This document shows positions 14,804 through 24,019 of a stretch of DNA of 64,000 nt, piece by piece. The stretch spans positions 1,736,001 to 1,800,000 of the forward strand of contig NZ_CP061285.1 in NCBI RefSeq assembly GCF_018687075.1, given 5' to 3'. Positions within the stretch are counted from its first letter, which is position 1; the number at the start of each line of letters is the position of its first letter. Below the pieces are notes generated by a model that saw only the letters and a program-made list of their open reading frames with translations, searched no databases and was not told the origin of the DNA. This stretch comes from Polynucleobacter sp. MWH-UH35A (GTDB lineage Bacteria > Pseudomonadota > Gammaproteobacteria > Burkholderiales > Burkholderiaceae). Made by a program: the position numbers and the translations under genes.

Positions 14804-14826
14804 AATATTTAACGAAAGTGGCTGGG

Positions 14827-15351
14827 TTAGGAAATCTTTTTCAGCGTCTTCACATAACGCTGTGCATTTTTGACATAGCGTCCAGCAATGTCGTGGATGC
14901 CCGCAATTTGCTCTGATGTCAGCTCTTTAACTGCTTTGGCAGGCGTTCCCAAAATCATGGATCCATCCGGAAATTCTTTTCCTTCAGTGACGAGTGCACC
15001 CGCACCAACCAAACAATTTTTTCCAATCTTGGCACCATTCAAAATGACCGCACCAATGCCAATCAAACTACCATCGCCAATCTGACAGCCGTGCAGCATC
15101 ACCTGATGACCAACAGTGACATGCTTACCAATCACAAGGGGGAAACCTGGGTCGGTATGCAGAACAGAAGCATCCTGCACATTACTGCCTTCCCCGATTT
15201 GAATGAGATCGTTATCACCTCGGATAACCACTTTGGGCCAAATACTCGCATCTCGATGGAGCTCTACCTTACCGATCACTTCTGCGCTCTCGGCAACCCA
15301 AGCGCCCTCAGCTAATTGTGGGGCGTTTCCGTCTAGTTCAAATATAGCCAT
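14827..15351 (-). CDS. Gamma-type carbonic anhydrase-like protein (left-handed beta helix)
   Basis: 174 residues made of hexapeptide repeats ([LIV]-G-x-x-x-x) that wind into a left-handed beta helix and trimerise. The three zinc ligands are present at His65, His82 and His87 with the standard spacing, as is the Arg-Gly-Asp (RGDND, 44-48) expected in gamma carbonic anhydrases. YrdA/PaaY/CaiE-type relatives range from weak carbonic anhydrases to thioesterases, so the activity is not certain. A short C-terminal helix follows. It is probably in one transcript with the AEC transporter gene downstream. Confidence 0.88.
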   Translation of the reverse strand: MAIFELDGNAPQLAEGAWVAESAEVIGKVELHRDASIWPKVVIRGDNDLIQIGEGSNVQDASVLHTDPGFPLVIGKHVTVGHQVMLHGCQIGDGSLIGIGAVILNGAKIGKNCLVGAGALVTEGKEFPDGSMILGTPAKAVKELTSEQIAGIHDIAGRYVKNAQRYVKTLKKIS

Positions 15352-15406
15352 GACTCATTATAGGTATGAATCAGACTATAAATGAACGCCTATTTCTAAA
15401 AGCGAA

Positions 15407-16609
15407 TTACCAGTTTGGCTCACGATCAGGGGTGGAAGAAATACGGTGCACACTTAAATCGGCCCCCTCAAACTCTTCCTCTTGAGACATCCGAATGCCC
15501 AAGACAGCTTTCAGAGTGCCATAGACAACAAATCCTCCGATCAGTGCAATGCCCACACCCAAGGCGCTACCAATCAACTGACCGGTGAATGTAATTCCAC
15601 CGATACCACCAAACGCTTTGGTACCGAAGAAACCAGCAGCTAATCCACCCCAAAGTCCACACAAGCCATGCAAAGGCCAAACACCGAGGACATCATCAAT
15701 CTTCCAACGGTTTTGGACCAGCGTGAACATGTAAACGAATAAAGCGCCAGCAACTAAGCCCACAAACAAAGCACCCAAAGGATGCATTAAGTCAGAACCT
15801 GCACATACCGCCACCAAACCAGCCAGTGGTCCGTTGTAAGTAAAGCCAGGATCGTTACGACCCACAACCCAAGCAGCCAATGTTCCACCAACCATAGCCA
15901 TCAGAGAGTTCATTGCAACTAAGCCGCTGATCTTATCGATCGTTTGCGCACTCATCACATTAAAACCAAACCAACCTACCGCCAAAATCCAAGCGCCTAA
16001 AGCCAAGAAAGGAATACTTGATGGTGGGTGGGCAGAAATTTGACCCTCTTTTGTATAGCGACCACGACGCGCACCCAACAGAATGACCGCAGGCAAAGCA
16101 ATCCAGCCGCCTACCGCATGCACAACAACGGATCCAGCAAAGTCATGAAATTCTTCGCCCGTAAGGCCTTTGATCCAAGCTTGAATCCCATAATGCTGAT
16201 TCCAGGCAATTCCCTCAAAGAAGGGATACACAAATCCTACCAACATAAAAGTAGCAATGAGCTGTGGATTAAATTTAGCGCGCTCCGCAATACCACCGGA
16301 AATAATTGCCGGAATAGCGGCAGCAAAAGTAAGTAGGAAGAAAAACTTTACTAACTCATAGCCATTTTTCTCCGCCAATAATTCAGCACCAGAGAAAAAA
16401 TTCACGCCATAGGCAATGCTGTAACCGATAAAGAAATAAGCAATGGTTGAGATAGCAAAGTCGACCAAGATTTTTACCAAGGCATTGACTTGGTTTTTCT
16501 TGCGTACGGTTCCCAGCTCCAAGAACGCAAAGCCCGCATGCATAGCCAGGACCATAATGGCGCCAAGCAAGATGAATAAAGCATCACTACCTGATTTCAA
16601 AGTTTCCAC
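15407..16609 (-). CDS. amt: Ammonium transporter
   Basis: 400 residues, about eleven membrane helices. Amt/Rh hallmarks are the first helix with MHAGFAFLELGTVRKKN, the DFAGSVVVHAVGGW segment carrying the first pore His, and PLHGLCGLWGGLAAG carrying the second. I chose the GTG start at 16609 because AGAGGGGG lies 7 nt upstream and the protein then begins VETLKSGSD as in other bacterial Amt proteins; longer frames reach 16678. No N-terminal signal peptide like that of E. coli AmtB is visible. The P-II regulator gene glnK, its common partner, is not adjacent. The long C-terminal tail would be where P-II docks. Confidence 0.93.
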   Translation of the reverse strand: METLKSGSDALFILLGAIMVLAMHAGFAFLELGTVRKKNQVNALVKILVDFAISTIAYFFIGYSIAYGVNFFSGAELLAEKNGYELVKFFFLLTFAAAIPAIISGGIAERAKFNPQLIATFMLVGFVYPFFEGIAWNQHYGIQAWIKGLTGEEFHDFAGSVVVHAVGGWIALPAVILLGARRGRYTKEGQISAHPPSSIPFLALGAWILAVGWFGFNVMSAQTIDKISGLVAMNSLMAMVGGTLAAWVVGRNDPGFTYNGPLAGLVAVCAGSDLMHPLGALFVGLVAGALFVYMFTLVQNRWKIDDVLGVWPLHGLCGLWGGLAAGFFGTKAFGGIGGITFTGQLIGSALGVGIALIGGFVVYGTLKAVLGIRMSQEEEFEGADLSVHRISSTPDREPNW

Positions 16610-16747
16610 GAAATTTCCCCCTCTTATTTTTTGCTTCATTATGGGGAATTTAAAAACCCAAATAGGTGCAACATGCACTTATTTAGTGCATCAAAAGACT
16701 CAATATATGGTTTATGATTGGTTTTACATACACTTAAGGGAGAACCC

Positions 16748-17110
16748 ATGAAGAAATTCCTCGTTATTTTGGCCGCTTTGGGCGCCTTTTCTGGTCTAGC
16801 GCAAGCCGAAGAAAAAATCCAAGTACTAAGTACTCAAGAGCTCGTAAACGTTTGCAAACTCCCAGCGAGCCCTGAGTCCCGCAGTTTCTGTATCGGCTAT
16901 ACAACCAGTGTTTATGACACCTATTTAATGACTCGCCATCCACAGCGTGCCAAGCCATTCATCTGCGTCAAGCAACCAGCGCCTCAACGCGATACGGTAA
17001 TTGCCGATTTTGTGAAGTGGGCTGGAGAAAATCCACAAACAGCTGATAAACCTGCTGCAGGCGTGGTTTTAGGATTCTTGGCAGCTCGCTTTCCATGCGC
17101 CAAGAAATAA
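16748..17110 (+). CDS. Exported Rap1a/Tai-like domain protein
   Basis: 120 residues. A strong signal peptide (1-20, ends AQA) and a good ribosome site (AAGGGAG) support the ATG at 16748. The mature part shows the Rap1a/Tai immunity-protein pattern: an early Cys in ELVNVCKLP, then FCIGYTTSVYD, a third Cys (FICVKQP) and a fourth near the end (FPCAKK), suggesting two disulfides. Family members neutralise type VI secretion amidase effectors in the periplasm. No effector or secretion genes are seen here, so this may be an orphan immunity protein or a domain cousin with another role. A glycine-zipper lipoprotein gene follows 41 nt later. Confidence 0.72.
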   Translation: MKKFLVILAALGAFSGLAQAEEKIQVLSTQELVNVCKLPASPESRSFCIGYTTSVYDTYLMTRHPQRAKPFICVKQPAPQRDTVIADFVKWAGENPQTADKPAAGVVLGFLAARFPCAKK

Positions 17111-17151
17111 TCTACAAGCTTAGTCAATTCAAAATACTTAAGGAATTTGAT

Positions 17152-17439
17152 ATGAAAAAAATGATTGCAATTACAGCGGCAGCTGTTGCTATTACTGGTT
17201 GCTCAGGAATGAGCAATACTGAACAACGTACATTATCTGGCGCTTCTATTGGAGCAGTAGCTGGTGGTGTTGGAGCGGCTATTTTCCACGGCAACCCAAT
17301 TTGGGGCGTAGTTGGTGGCGCAGCGGTTGGCGCGGCTTCCGGCTATGCGTATGACGCTTTCAAGAAAAATGAAGGCTCCAACTACAACGCTGGCTACAAC
17401 GCTGGTAAAAATAATCAGCCTAATAACGCACCAAACTAA
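17152..17439 (+). CDS. Small lipoprotein with glycine-zipper segment
   Basis: 95 residues. The ATG at 17152 follows a good ribosome site (AAGGA). The N-terminus is a lipoprotein signal with lipobox ITGC (Cys near residue 19), so it is lipid-anchored. Residues about 30-75 hold two Gly/Ala-rich amphipathic stretches (SIGAVAGGVGAAIF and GVVGGAAVGAASG) typical of glycine-zipper 2TM proteins such as the SlyB/OmpA-like small lipoproteins. The tail is Asn/Gly/Tyr-rich with repeated NAGYNAG. Such proteins are thought to pack in the outer membrane and respond to envelope stress. It is followed by a terminator. Confidence 0.78.
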   Translation: MKKMIAITAAAVAITGCSGMSNTEQRTLSGASIGAVAGGVGAAIFHGNPIWGVVGGAAVGAASGYAYDAFKKNEGSNYNAGYNAGKNNQPNNAPN

Positions 17440-17481
17440 GCTTTACAACTCGGTCAAATAAGACCGTAGTTCAGCAATACC

Positions 17482-17519
17482 AACCCAGCTCGTATTAATT
17501 TATGAGTTGGGTTTTTATT
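17482..17519 (+). terminator. Intrinsic terminator after the lipoprotein gene
   Basis: AACCCAGCTC and GAGTTGGGTT pair across a 12-nt loop (one G-U pair), followed by TTTATTT. It lies inside the last codons of the convergent OsmC gene. Confidence 0.7.
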
Positions 17520-17884
17520 TGGATCTGCCCAGATAGCGCCTTATGAATGGGGCACTTATTTGCAATCTCCAGCAAACGCTCTTTTTCTTCTACACTCAAA
17601 TTGCCAAGCAACTGAATTTCGCGGGAAAACGTTTCAACATCATTCGCTCGCTCGATATCGACCGTCACGACAGCATTTTCCAATTTCATTTCTTTACGGC
17701 CAGCATACATTTTTAAGGTCATAGACGTACACGCTGCTAATGCTGCACCAAGGTATTCATGCGGACTTGGGCCGGTACCTGAACCCCCTTTAGCTATTTC
17801 TGCATCGGATAAAAAATGCAAATCGCCCGCAGTCAATCTTTGCTGAAGTGGACCCTCGCCAAACTGTGAAACTACTTTTCTCAT
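17495..17884 (-). CDS. OsmC family peroxidase-like protein
   Basis: 129 residues, the usual size. The two redox Cys of the OsmC/Ohr fold are at residue 52 (AACTSMTLKMYA) and 111 (ANKCPIHKAL). The GTGPSPHEYLGAALAAC segment matches the YhfA/OsmC-like subgroup rather than Ohr. These proteins reduce organic hydroperoxides with thiols; the exact substrate is unknown. The gene is preceded by the rhodanese-like gene on the same strand (48-nt gap), which suggests a small sulfur/redox unit. A second, diverged OsmC relative is at 49084-49506. Confidence 0.88.
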   Translation of the reverse strand: MRKVVSQFGEGPLQQRLTAGDLHFLSDAEIAKGGSGTGPSPHEYLGAALAACTSMTLKMYAGRKEMKLENAVVTVDIERANDVETFSREIQLLGNLSVEEKERLLEIANKCPIHKALSGQIQIKTQLIN

Positions 17885-17932
17885 TAGAACCCCAATCGAT
17901 TATTGAAATAAAACGATCAATCAAAATTGACT

Positions 17933-18343
17933 TTACTCGGAATGGGGTTTGCTTGCTTTTTCCACAGAAGGCAATTGCGCTTTCTTCCATGCACTAAATC
18001 CACCCTCTAAATGACAGATATTGGGCACGCCCATCCTCTGGAGTGCTTGCGTGGCCAAGGCTGAACGCCATGCAGAAGCGCAATACAAGACTAGCCTCTT
18101 GCCCTCACCGAATATAGGCTTGAAATAAGGACTATCGGGATCGACCCAAAACTCCAACATCCCCCTAGGGGCGTGCAGCGCATTTGGAATCATGCCCTCT
18201 CGCTCTAATTCTCGAATGTCACGTATATCCACAAACACCGAATGAGGATCCTCCAACAATTCCCGCGCCTTTTCAATCGGCAAAGTCTCGATTTCAGCTA
18301 ATGCATTCTTGATGAGCTCTTGATACCCAATCTTTAATTTCAC
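17933..18343 (-). CDS. Rhodanese-like domain protein
   Basis: 136 residues, a single rhodanese domain. The CH2A-like segment VDIRDIRELEREG (about 38-50) and the active-site loop CASAWRSA, with catalytic Cys88, are clear. I start at the GTG at 18343 because GGGAG precedes it at 6-7 nt; an ATG frame opens at 18385. Single-domain rhodaneses move sulfane sulfur; the acceptor is unknown. It lies upstream of the OsmC-like gene and is divergent from the antiporter-like gene at 18402, with about 58 nt between. Confidence 0.85.
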   Translation of the reverse strand: MKLKIGYQELIKNALAEIETLPIEKARELLEDPHSVFVDIRDIRELEREGMIPNALHAPRGMLEFWVDPDSPYFKPIFGEGKRLVLYCASAWRSALATQALQRMGVPNICHLEGGFSAWKKAQLPSVEKASKPHSE

Positions 18344-18401
18344 CAAAATCTCCCAAATTAACAATGTCTTAGCATTCTTAAGCACCTGCTAACATTCTGC
18401 T

Positions 18402-19664
18402 ATGAACTTTACCCCCACAGAACTTGGTGCAAGCATTATTTTTGCAATTGCTGTTTTGCATACCTTTTGTACTGGCTATTTTGAATCTATCGCCAAAAAA
18501 TCGCCACGACATGCCGGCTTATGGCATCTCCTGGGTGAAGTTGAGATTGTTTTTGGGTTTTGGGCGGCAATCTTGGTCATTTTTATTTCTTTCTACGATG
18601 ACTTAAGTACTGCCAAAGCTTTTCTCAATAAACGCAATTTCACAGAACCACTTTTTGTATTTGCCATCATGATTGTTGCTGGCACAAAACCCATTTTGTA
18701 TATCTCCACCCAAATTCTGCATGCGCTAGCCAATCTACTGCAAAAACTATTTCGGATTAGAAGCGCTCCGGCGTTATATTTTTTAACGCTAGGTGCAACC
18801 CCCCTTTTGGGCTCTTTTATCACTGAACCTGCAGCAATGACCTTAGCCGCTTTTTTATTACGTGATCTCGTCTATCGTCACCAATGCTCTAAAGCGCTTT
18901 TATTTGGAACGCTTGGTGTTCTGTTTGTAAACATTTCGATCGGCGGCACTCTCACCAACTTTGCGGCTCCTCCCGTCCTGATGGTAGCCTCCACTTGGGA
19001 GTGGAGTTCAGCATTTATGTTTAGTAACTTTGGCATCGAGTCCTGCATTGCCATTTTTATTAATGCTCTCGCAGCAACCTTGCTATTTCATCGTCAACTC
19101 ATTGAACCGAGCGACAACAAAAAAGAAACGAAGATTCCATTGGCAGTGGTCTTTACCCATTTACTGTTCTTGTTTGGAGTCGTTTTCTTTGCACATGATC
19201 CTATTATTTTTACGTGGATTCTGTTGTTCTTTATTGGCTACACCACAGCCTACCCAAAACATCAAAGCCCTCTCATTCTGAAAGAAGCGCTCTTAGTTGG
19301 ATTCTTCTTGGGTGGCTTAGTGGTTTTAGGCGCATTACAGGGCTGGTGGCTACAGCCGATTCTCGAAATGATGAGTCCCACTGCAGTCTTTTATGGCAGC
19401 CTTGTTCTAACCGCCTTTACCGATAATGCTGCCCTGACCTATTTAGGATCATTGGTCACTGGCACTTCTCCAGAGTTCAAATTGGCTTTAGTAGGTGGTG
19501 CGGTTGCTGGTGGCGGCCTCACTGTGATTGCCAATGCACCGAACCCTGCAGGCATAGCCATTTTGCGCAGCCACTTTCCAGGGCATACAGTTTCAGCGCT
19601 TTACTTACTAATCGCGGCAATTCCGCCCACCATTGTGGCAATTCTGGCTTATCGACTTATCTAG
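18402..19664 (+). CDS. Putative Na+/H+ antiporter-like membrane protein
   Basis: 420 residues with about eleven predicted membrane helices. It resembles the putative Na+/H+ antiporter family I know as PF07399 (formerly DUF1504), within the ion-transporter superfamily. Conserved-looking signatures are TGYFESIAKKSPRHAG near the N-terminus, GSFITEPAAMTLAAFLLRD (about 139-157), SIGGTLTNFAAPP (about 184-196) and TAFTDNAALTYLGSL (about 333-347). The paired acidic residues in the broken helices fit cation coupling. Ion specificity is not shown by the sequence. It appears to be transcribed alone, 66 nt ahead of miaB. Confidence 0.75.
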   Translation: MNFTPTELGASIIFAIAVLHTFCTGYFESIAKKSPRHAGLWHLLGEVEIVFGFWAAILVIFISFYDDLSTAKAFLNKRNFTEPLFVFAIMIVAGTKPILYISTQILHALANLLQKLFRIRSAPALYFLTLGATPLLGSFITEPAAMTLAAFLLRDLVYRHQCSKALLFGTLGVLFVNISIGGTLTNFAAPPVLMVASTWEWSSAFMFSNFGIESCIAIFINALAATLLFHRQLIEPSDNKKETKIPLAVVFTHLLFLFGVVFFAHDPIIFTWILLFFIGYTTAYPKHQSPLILKEALLVGFFLGGLVVLGALQGWWLQPILEMMSPTAVFYGSLVLTAFTDNAALTYLGSLVTGTSPEFKLALVGGAVAGGGLTVIANAPNPAGIAILRSHFPGHTVSALYLLIAAIPPTIVAILAYRLI

Positions 19665-19730
19665 ACTCACTTGAGTGCTTAGGCAGTAAAATCTGAGCTT
19701 CGCCCCCAGCTATAAATCTGAGAACGGCAT

Positions 19731-21077
19731 ATGAAAAAGCTCTATATCAAAACCTTCGGCTGTCAAATGAACGAGTACGACTCGGGAAAAATGGCAGACC
19801 TCTTACATGCCGATGAAGGCATGGTCATGACGGATCGACCTGAAGATGCCGATATTGTTCTTCTCAATACTTGCTCTATTCGAGAAAAAGCGGAAGACAA
19901 GGTTTTTTCCGATCTAGGTCGACTACGTGAGCTCAAGAAAACGAAACCGGATTTACTCATTGGTGTTGGTGGATGCGTTGCTAGCCAAGAGGGCCAACAG
20001 ATTGTCAGTCGCGCCCCTTATGTTGATGTTGTATTTGGCCCTCAAACACTCCATCGCTTGTCCGATCTTCTCGCAGAGCGACGTAAAACTGGCGTCTCGC
20101 AAGTTGATATTTCCTTTCCGGAGATTGAAAAGTTTGATCATCTGCCAGCCTCACGCCAAACGCGCGGCTCAGCTTATGTCTCCATCATGGAAGGTTGCTC
20201 TAAATACTGCAGCTACTGTGTTGTTCCTTATACGCGCGGCGAAGAAGTCTCCAGACCATTTGATGATGTACTCACTGAAGTGGCCGGACTTGCTAGCAAA
20301 GGCGTCAAAGAAATTGTTCTGCTTGGCCAAAACGTCAATGCATATTTAGGAAAGATGGGCGAGACTGAAGAGATTGCTGACTTTGCTCTACTCATTGAGT
20401 ACATCGCAGAAATTCCGGGTGTTGAGCGTATTCGCTTTACGACTAGCCACCCTAAAGAATTTACACAACGCCTCATTGATGTCTATGCCAGAGTACCTAA
20501 GCTTGTGAGTCATTTGCATTTGCCAGTGCAACATGGATCCGATGCCATGCTCTCCGCAATGAAACGTGGCTATACAGCGTTAGAGTTCAAAAGCATTATT
20601 CGCAAAATGCGCACTGTTCGACCCGATCTAACCCTATCGAGCGACTTTATTGTGGGCTTCCCCGGTGAAACTGAGGCTGACTTTGAAAAGTTACTCAAGA
20701 TGGTGAAAGAGCTCAATTTTGATAACAGCTTTTGCTTTATCTTTAGCCCACGTCCAGGCACCCCGGCAGCCAATCTTCAGGACGACACGCCCTACGAAGT
20801 CAAACTGAAGCGTTTGCAGACCTTATTGGCACTCGTTGAAGGGCAAGCAAATGACATTAGCCAAAAGATGTTGGGCAATATCGAAAGAGTATTGATTGAA
20901 GGCCTTGCAAAAGATGGAGTTAATTTACAAGGTCGCGCCGAAAATAATCGCGTGATTCACTTCACGGCACCCGATCAAAATATCGAGGATCTTATCGGAC
21001 AGATGGTTGATATTCGCATCACCGAGGTCCTAAACTACACCCTCAGAGGCGAATTAGTAGAAGCCCATGTCAACTAA
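19731..21077 (+). CDS. miaB: tRNA-2-methylthio-N6-dimethylallyladenosine synthase
   Basis: 448 residues, the usual length. MiaB adds the methylthio group to i6A37 in tRNAs reading UNN codons. An N-terminal UPF0004 domain carries the auxiliary-cluster Cys at 11, 48 and 82. The radical-SAM domain carries the CxxxCxxC motif at Cys156, 160 and 163 (GCSKYCSYC). A C-terminal TRAM domain covers about 375-445. All six cluster Cys are intact. It overlaps ybeY by 11 nt and heads a forward run with corC-like and lnt, a gene order widely shared in proteobacteria. Confidence 0.97.
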   Translation: MKKLYIKTFGCQMNEYDSGKMADLLHADEGMVMTDRPEDADIVLLNTCSIREKAEDKVFSDLGRLRELKKTKPDLLIGVGGCVASQEGQQIVSRAPYVDVVFGPQTLHRLSDLLAERRKTGVSQVDISFPEIEKFDHLPASRQTRGSAYVSIMEGCSKYCSYCVVPYTRGEEVSRPFDDVLTEVAGLASKGVKEIVLLGQNVNAYLGKMGETEEIADFALLIEYIAEIPGVERIRFTTSHPKEFTQRLIDVYARVPKLVSHLHLPVQHGSDAMLSAMKRGYTALEFKSIIRKMRTVRPDLTLSSDFIVGFPGETEADFEKLLKMVKELNFDNSFCFIFSPRPGTPAANLQDDTPYEVKLKRLQTLLALVEGQANDISQKMLGNIERVLIEGLAKDGVNLQGRAENNRVIHFTAPDQNIEDLIGQMVDIRITEVLNYTLRGELVEAHVN

Positions 21078-21549
21078 AGCCAAAATTAGCTCGCCCAAAT
21101 TAATCATTGATCTACAGTTCGCGAGTCCTGCGATCGAGTCTGCAGTTAGTAAAGCAGTGTCCTCTGCCTTAATTAAGAAATGGGTGAAGAATGCTACGTC
21201 CTTGGGAGGCTTAGTTACCTTGCGCTTTGTTAATGCAGCAGAAGGTAAAAAGCTAAACTTCGCATTTCGTAAAAAAGATTATGCAACCAATGTTTTAACT
21301 TTCCCTTATGAGCTTTCTAAAAATCACTTGGCAGCAGATATTATTTTTTGCTTACCCGTACTTCAAAAAGAAGCCAAGGAGCAAGGGAAGCCACTAAAAG
21401 CACATCTGGCACATTTAATTGTGCATGGTTGCTTGCATGCCCAAGGGCAAGATCATGAGTTAGAGCAGGATGCCAAAAAAATGGAGGCGCTAGAAATTCA
21501 GATTCTCCAAAATTTAGGTTTTGCCAACCCTTATGCTTCATTTGCTTGA
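21067..21549 (+). CDS. ybeY: Endoribonuclease YbeY (rRNA maturation factor)
   Basis: 160 residues. The zinc-binding motif [11 protein letters not shown] is complete, with His120, His124 and His130. The upstream strand motif (NVLTFPYE, 75-82) is the family's usual NVLSFP. YbeY is a metal-dependent RNase needed for 16S rRNA 3' processing and ribosome quality control. The start ATG overlaps the end of miaB by 11 nt, so translation is probably coupled. Confidence 0.95.
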   Translation: MSTKAKISSPKLIIDLQFASPAIESAVSKAVSSALIKKWVKNATSLGGLVTLRFVNAAEGKKLNFAFRKKDYATNVLTFPYELSKNHLAADIIFCLPVLQKEAKEQGKPLKAHLAHLIVHGCLHAQGQDHELEQDAKKMEALEIQILQNLGFANPYASFA

Positions 21550-21579
21550 TCTGACTTATTTCTACGCTATTCTTGCTAT

Positions 21580-22419
21580 ATGCCTGACCCCAATAAATCC
21601 TTTTTAGACCGTTTAGCTGATTTTTTAACGCCTCAGCCAACAGAACCTAGTGAACGCCGCCAAGAACTCATAGAGACACTTCGAGAGGCGCAAACCGAGG
21701 GCCTAATAGACGCTGATGCGCTCTCCATGATTGAGGGCGTTTTTCAAGTAGGTCAACTATCTGCTCGCGACATCCTAGTGCCTCGCGCCCAAATTGACTG
21801 GATTGATATTGGGCACCCACTCTCTGAAATTATTCAGAATGTAATCGATGCAGCACACTCACGCTTTCCAGTATTTGAGGGCAGCAAAGACAATGTGATT
21901 GGGATCTTGTTGGCCAAAGATTTATTACGCCACGCCACAGAAAAGGATTTTCAAATCCGAGATTGGTTGCGTCCAGCAGTATTTATTCCGGAATCAAAAC
22001 GACTTAGCGTCCTATTGCGAGACTTTAAGGACAATCGCAATCATTTAGCCATCGTAGTAGATGAGTACAGTGGCGTAGCTGGAATTATTACGATCGAAGA
22101 TGTGCTCGAACAAATTGTTGGTGATATTGAAGATGAGCATGATGTTGATGAAGAGGCTGACAATCTCATTGCTTTAGATAATGGCGATATTCGCGTCAAG
22201 GGCATTACCGAGCTTGAACAATTCAATGAAACACTGGGAACGCATTTTGAAGTTGAGGACATTGAAACCGTTGCAGGTCTAGTGATTCAGCATTTAGGTC
22301 GCGTACCCAAGATGGGTGAACTTATTGAAATTGATGGTATTGAATTCGAAGTTCAACGAGCCGATCCTAGACAAATTCATATATTGCTTGCGCGACAAAC
22401 CAATAAAAAATCTGTCTGA
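21580..22419 (+). CDS. CBS-domain transporter-associated protein (CorC/YbeX-like)
   Basis: 279 residues. The order is a short acidic lead, two CBS domains (about 60-185) and a CorC_HlyC domain (about 200-275), the standard YbeX/CorC layout without the DUF21 membrane domain. Characteristic stretches are ARDILVPRAQIDWID, FPVFEGSKDNVIGILLAKDLL and FKDNRNHLAIVVDEYSGVAG. It is linked in Enterobacteria to magnesium and cobalt efflux and to ribosome metabolism; the exact role is unsettled. Its place between ybeY and lnt is conserved. Confidence 0.93.
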   Translation: MPDPNKSFLDRLADFLTPQPTEPSERRQELIETLREAQTEGLIDADALSMIEGVFQVGQLSARDILVPRAQIDWIDIGHPLSEIIQNVIDAAHSRFPVFEGSKDNVIGILLAKDLLRHATEKDFQIRDWLRPAVFIPESKRLSVLLRDFKDNRNHLAIVVDEYSGVAGIITIEDVLEQIVGDIEDEHDVDEEADNLIALDNGDIRVKGITELEQFNETLGTHFEVEDIETVAGLVIQHLGRVPKMGELIEIDGIEFEVQRADPRQIHILLARQTNKKSV

Positions 22420-22427
22420 GATTTCCA

Positions 22428-23960
22428 TTGTTTGATTGGCAAACCTCTCAAGACCGCATGAGCATTAAAACTTTTTCAGTACTTGCTTTGTTTTTGCTAG
22501 GCTCAGCACTTGCAGCAATTGCTGAGCTGCCTTATGGTGGCTGGATACAAATCCCTGCTTTAAGTCTTCTCTGGTGGCGTCTTGATCCTCAGACTCCTGC
22601 TTCATTTAAAAAACAGTTTGCTTTAGGCCTCTCATTCGGAATCGGCTATTTTGTTGTCGGCCTTTGGTGGCTTTACATCAGCTTGCATGATGTTGGTGGT
22701 ATGAATGCTGCGCTTGCTTGTATGGGAGTTTTTCTACTCTCAGCTTATGTAGCACTCTATTTCTCGCTAGCTACTCTGGCAATTCCACTATTTAAAAAGA
22801 ATCGTTTGTCTGGCTTATTTTTGGCTTCAAGCTGGGTTCTTGCAGAAATTCTACGTGGCTACATCTTTACTGGCTTTCCTTGGATGGGTTTTGCTGAAAC
22901 TCAGTTCAATGGCCCCTTCGCCCCCGTAGCGCCTTACTTTGGCGGCCTAGCCTGCACCTTCTTAGTAGTATGGACTTCCTGGGAAATTTATCAACTTCGC
23001 AAGCACGTTGTCTCTAGCGTCCTTTTAATTGCGATTGTGATTTCCGTCTCGCAGTTGGGTGGTTTCTTCACATTCACAAAACCCACTGGGGAACCAATTA
23101 GCGTTCGACTGATACAAGGTAACTTCGAACAAAGTCTGAAATTTAATCCTCAGGCTATTGGTCAGCAAATAGATTTTTATGCAAAAGAAATTACCCAAGA
23201 GGCAGCCAACCTCATCATCATTCCTGAGACTGCATTTCCATGGCCACTCCCTAATTTGCCAATTGGCTTATTAGATTACTTACAACACTTTTCCAACAGT
23301 AGCGGTAGTAATCTACTACTTGGTCTCATTGGCGAAGTGCCTGGAGAACAAGGTATGCAGTACTCAAACCGCGCCACAGGCCTTTCTCCAGAGAAGCCGC
23401 CCTATCAATACGATAAAGCGCATCTCGTTCCCTTTGGGGAATTTATTCCTCCAGGCTTTCAGTGGTTCGTCAAAGCGTTTCATGTACCCATGAGTGACTT
23501 TGCTAGAGGAAGGTTGGATCAAGCGCCGTTTACGATTGTGCGTAAAGATCAAGGCGATATTCATGCGGCCATTACGATTTGTTATGAGGATGTCTTTGGC
23601 GGAGAACTAGCCTCTCGTATTCAACACAGCGATAAACCAGTCAATCTACTAATCAATATGACCAATCTTGCTTGGTTTGGCAAATCTCAAGCATCGACTC
23701 AGCAACTCAGACTCTCGCAACTACGTTCATTAGAAACCGGGCTACCCGCCCTTCGCGCTACCAACACCGGAATTACTGCGGTTCTCGGGCCTGATGGCAG
23801 GGTCCTCAACGCACTTCCAGAATTTACACAAACCAGCCTGAGCACCCAGGTTCAGGCCTATAGCGGCAAAACGCCGTATGTAATTTGGGGCAACTTACCA
23901 ATTTTGGGTATTTCATGCCTACTGTTGCTCTGGGGTCTGATTCGTCACAGACGTTTTTAA
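22428..23960 (+). CDS. lnt: Apolipoprotein N-acyltransferase
   Basis: 510 residues. About six N-terminal membrane helices precede a periplasmic nitrilase-fold domain and a last C-terminal helix. The catalytic triad is visible as Glu in IPETAFPW, Lys in YDKAHLVPFGEF and Cys in TICYEDVFG. Lnt transfers the third acyl chain to the lipidated Cys of lipoproteins, such as the one predicted at 17152. The start is uncertain: a TTG at 22428 (weak GAGA upstream) or an ATG at 22458 with no visible ribosome site; the longer form is given. It lies 8 nt after the corC-like gene. Confidence 0.94.
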   Translation: MFDWQTSQDRMSIKTFSVLALFLLGSALAAIAELPYGGWIQIPALSLLWWRLDPQTPASFKKQFALGLSFGIGYFVVGLWWLYISLHDVGGMNAALACMGVFLLSAYVALYFSLATLAIPLFKKNRLSGLFLASSWVLAEILRGYIFTGFPWMGFAETQFNGPFAPVAPYFGGLACTFLVVWTSWEIYQLRKHVVSSVLLIAIVISVSQLGGFFTFTKPTGEPISVRLIQGNFEQSLKFNPQAIGQQIDFYAKEITQEAANLIIIPETAFPWPLPNLPIGLLDYLQHFSNSSGSNLLLGLIGEVPGEQGMQYSNRATGLSPEKPPYQYDKAHLVPFGEFIPPGFQWFVKAFHVPMSDFARGRLDQAPFTIVRKDQGDIHAAITICYEDVFGGELASRIQHSDKPVNLLINMTNLAWFGKSQASTQQLRLSQLRSLETGLPALRATNTGITAVLGPDGRVLNALPEFTQTSLSTQVQAYSGKTPYVIWGNLPILGISCLLLLWGLIRHRRF

Positions 23961-24019
23961 GCATTTTTGACTCCGAAGCGCTCTAGCCATGTAAAATCAA
24001 AGGCTTAGCCAGGTTAATC

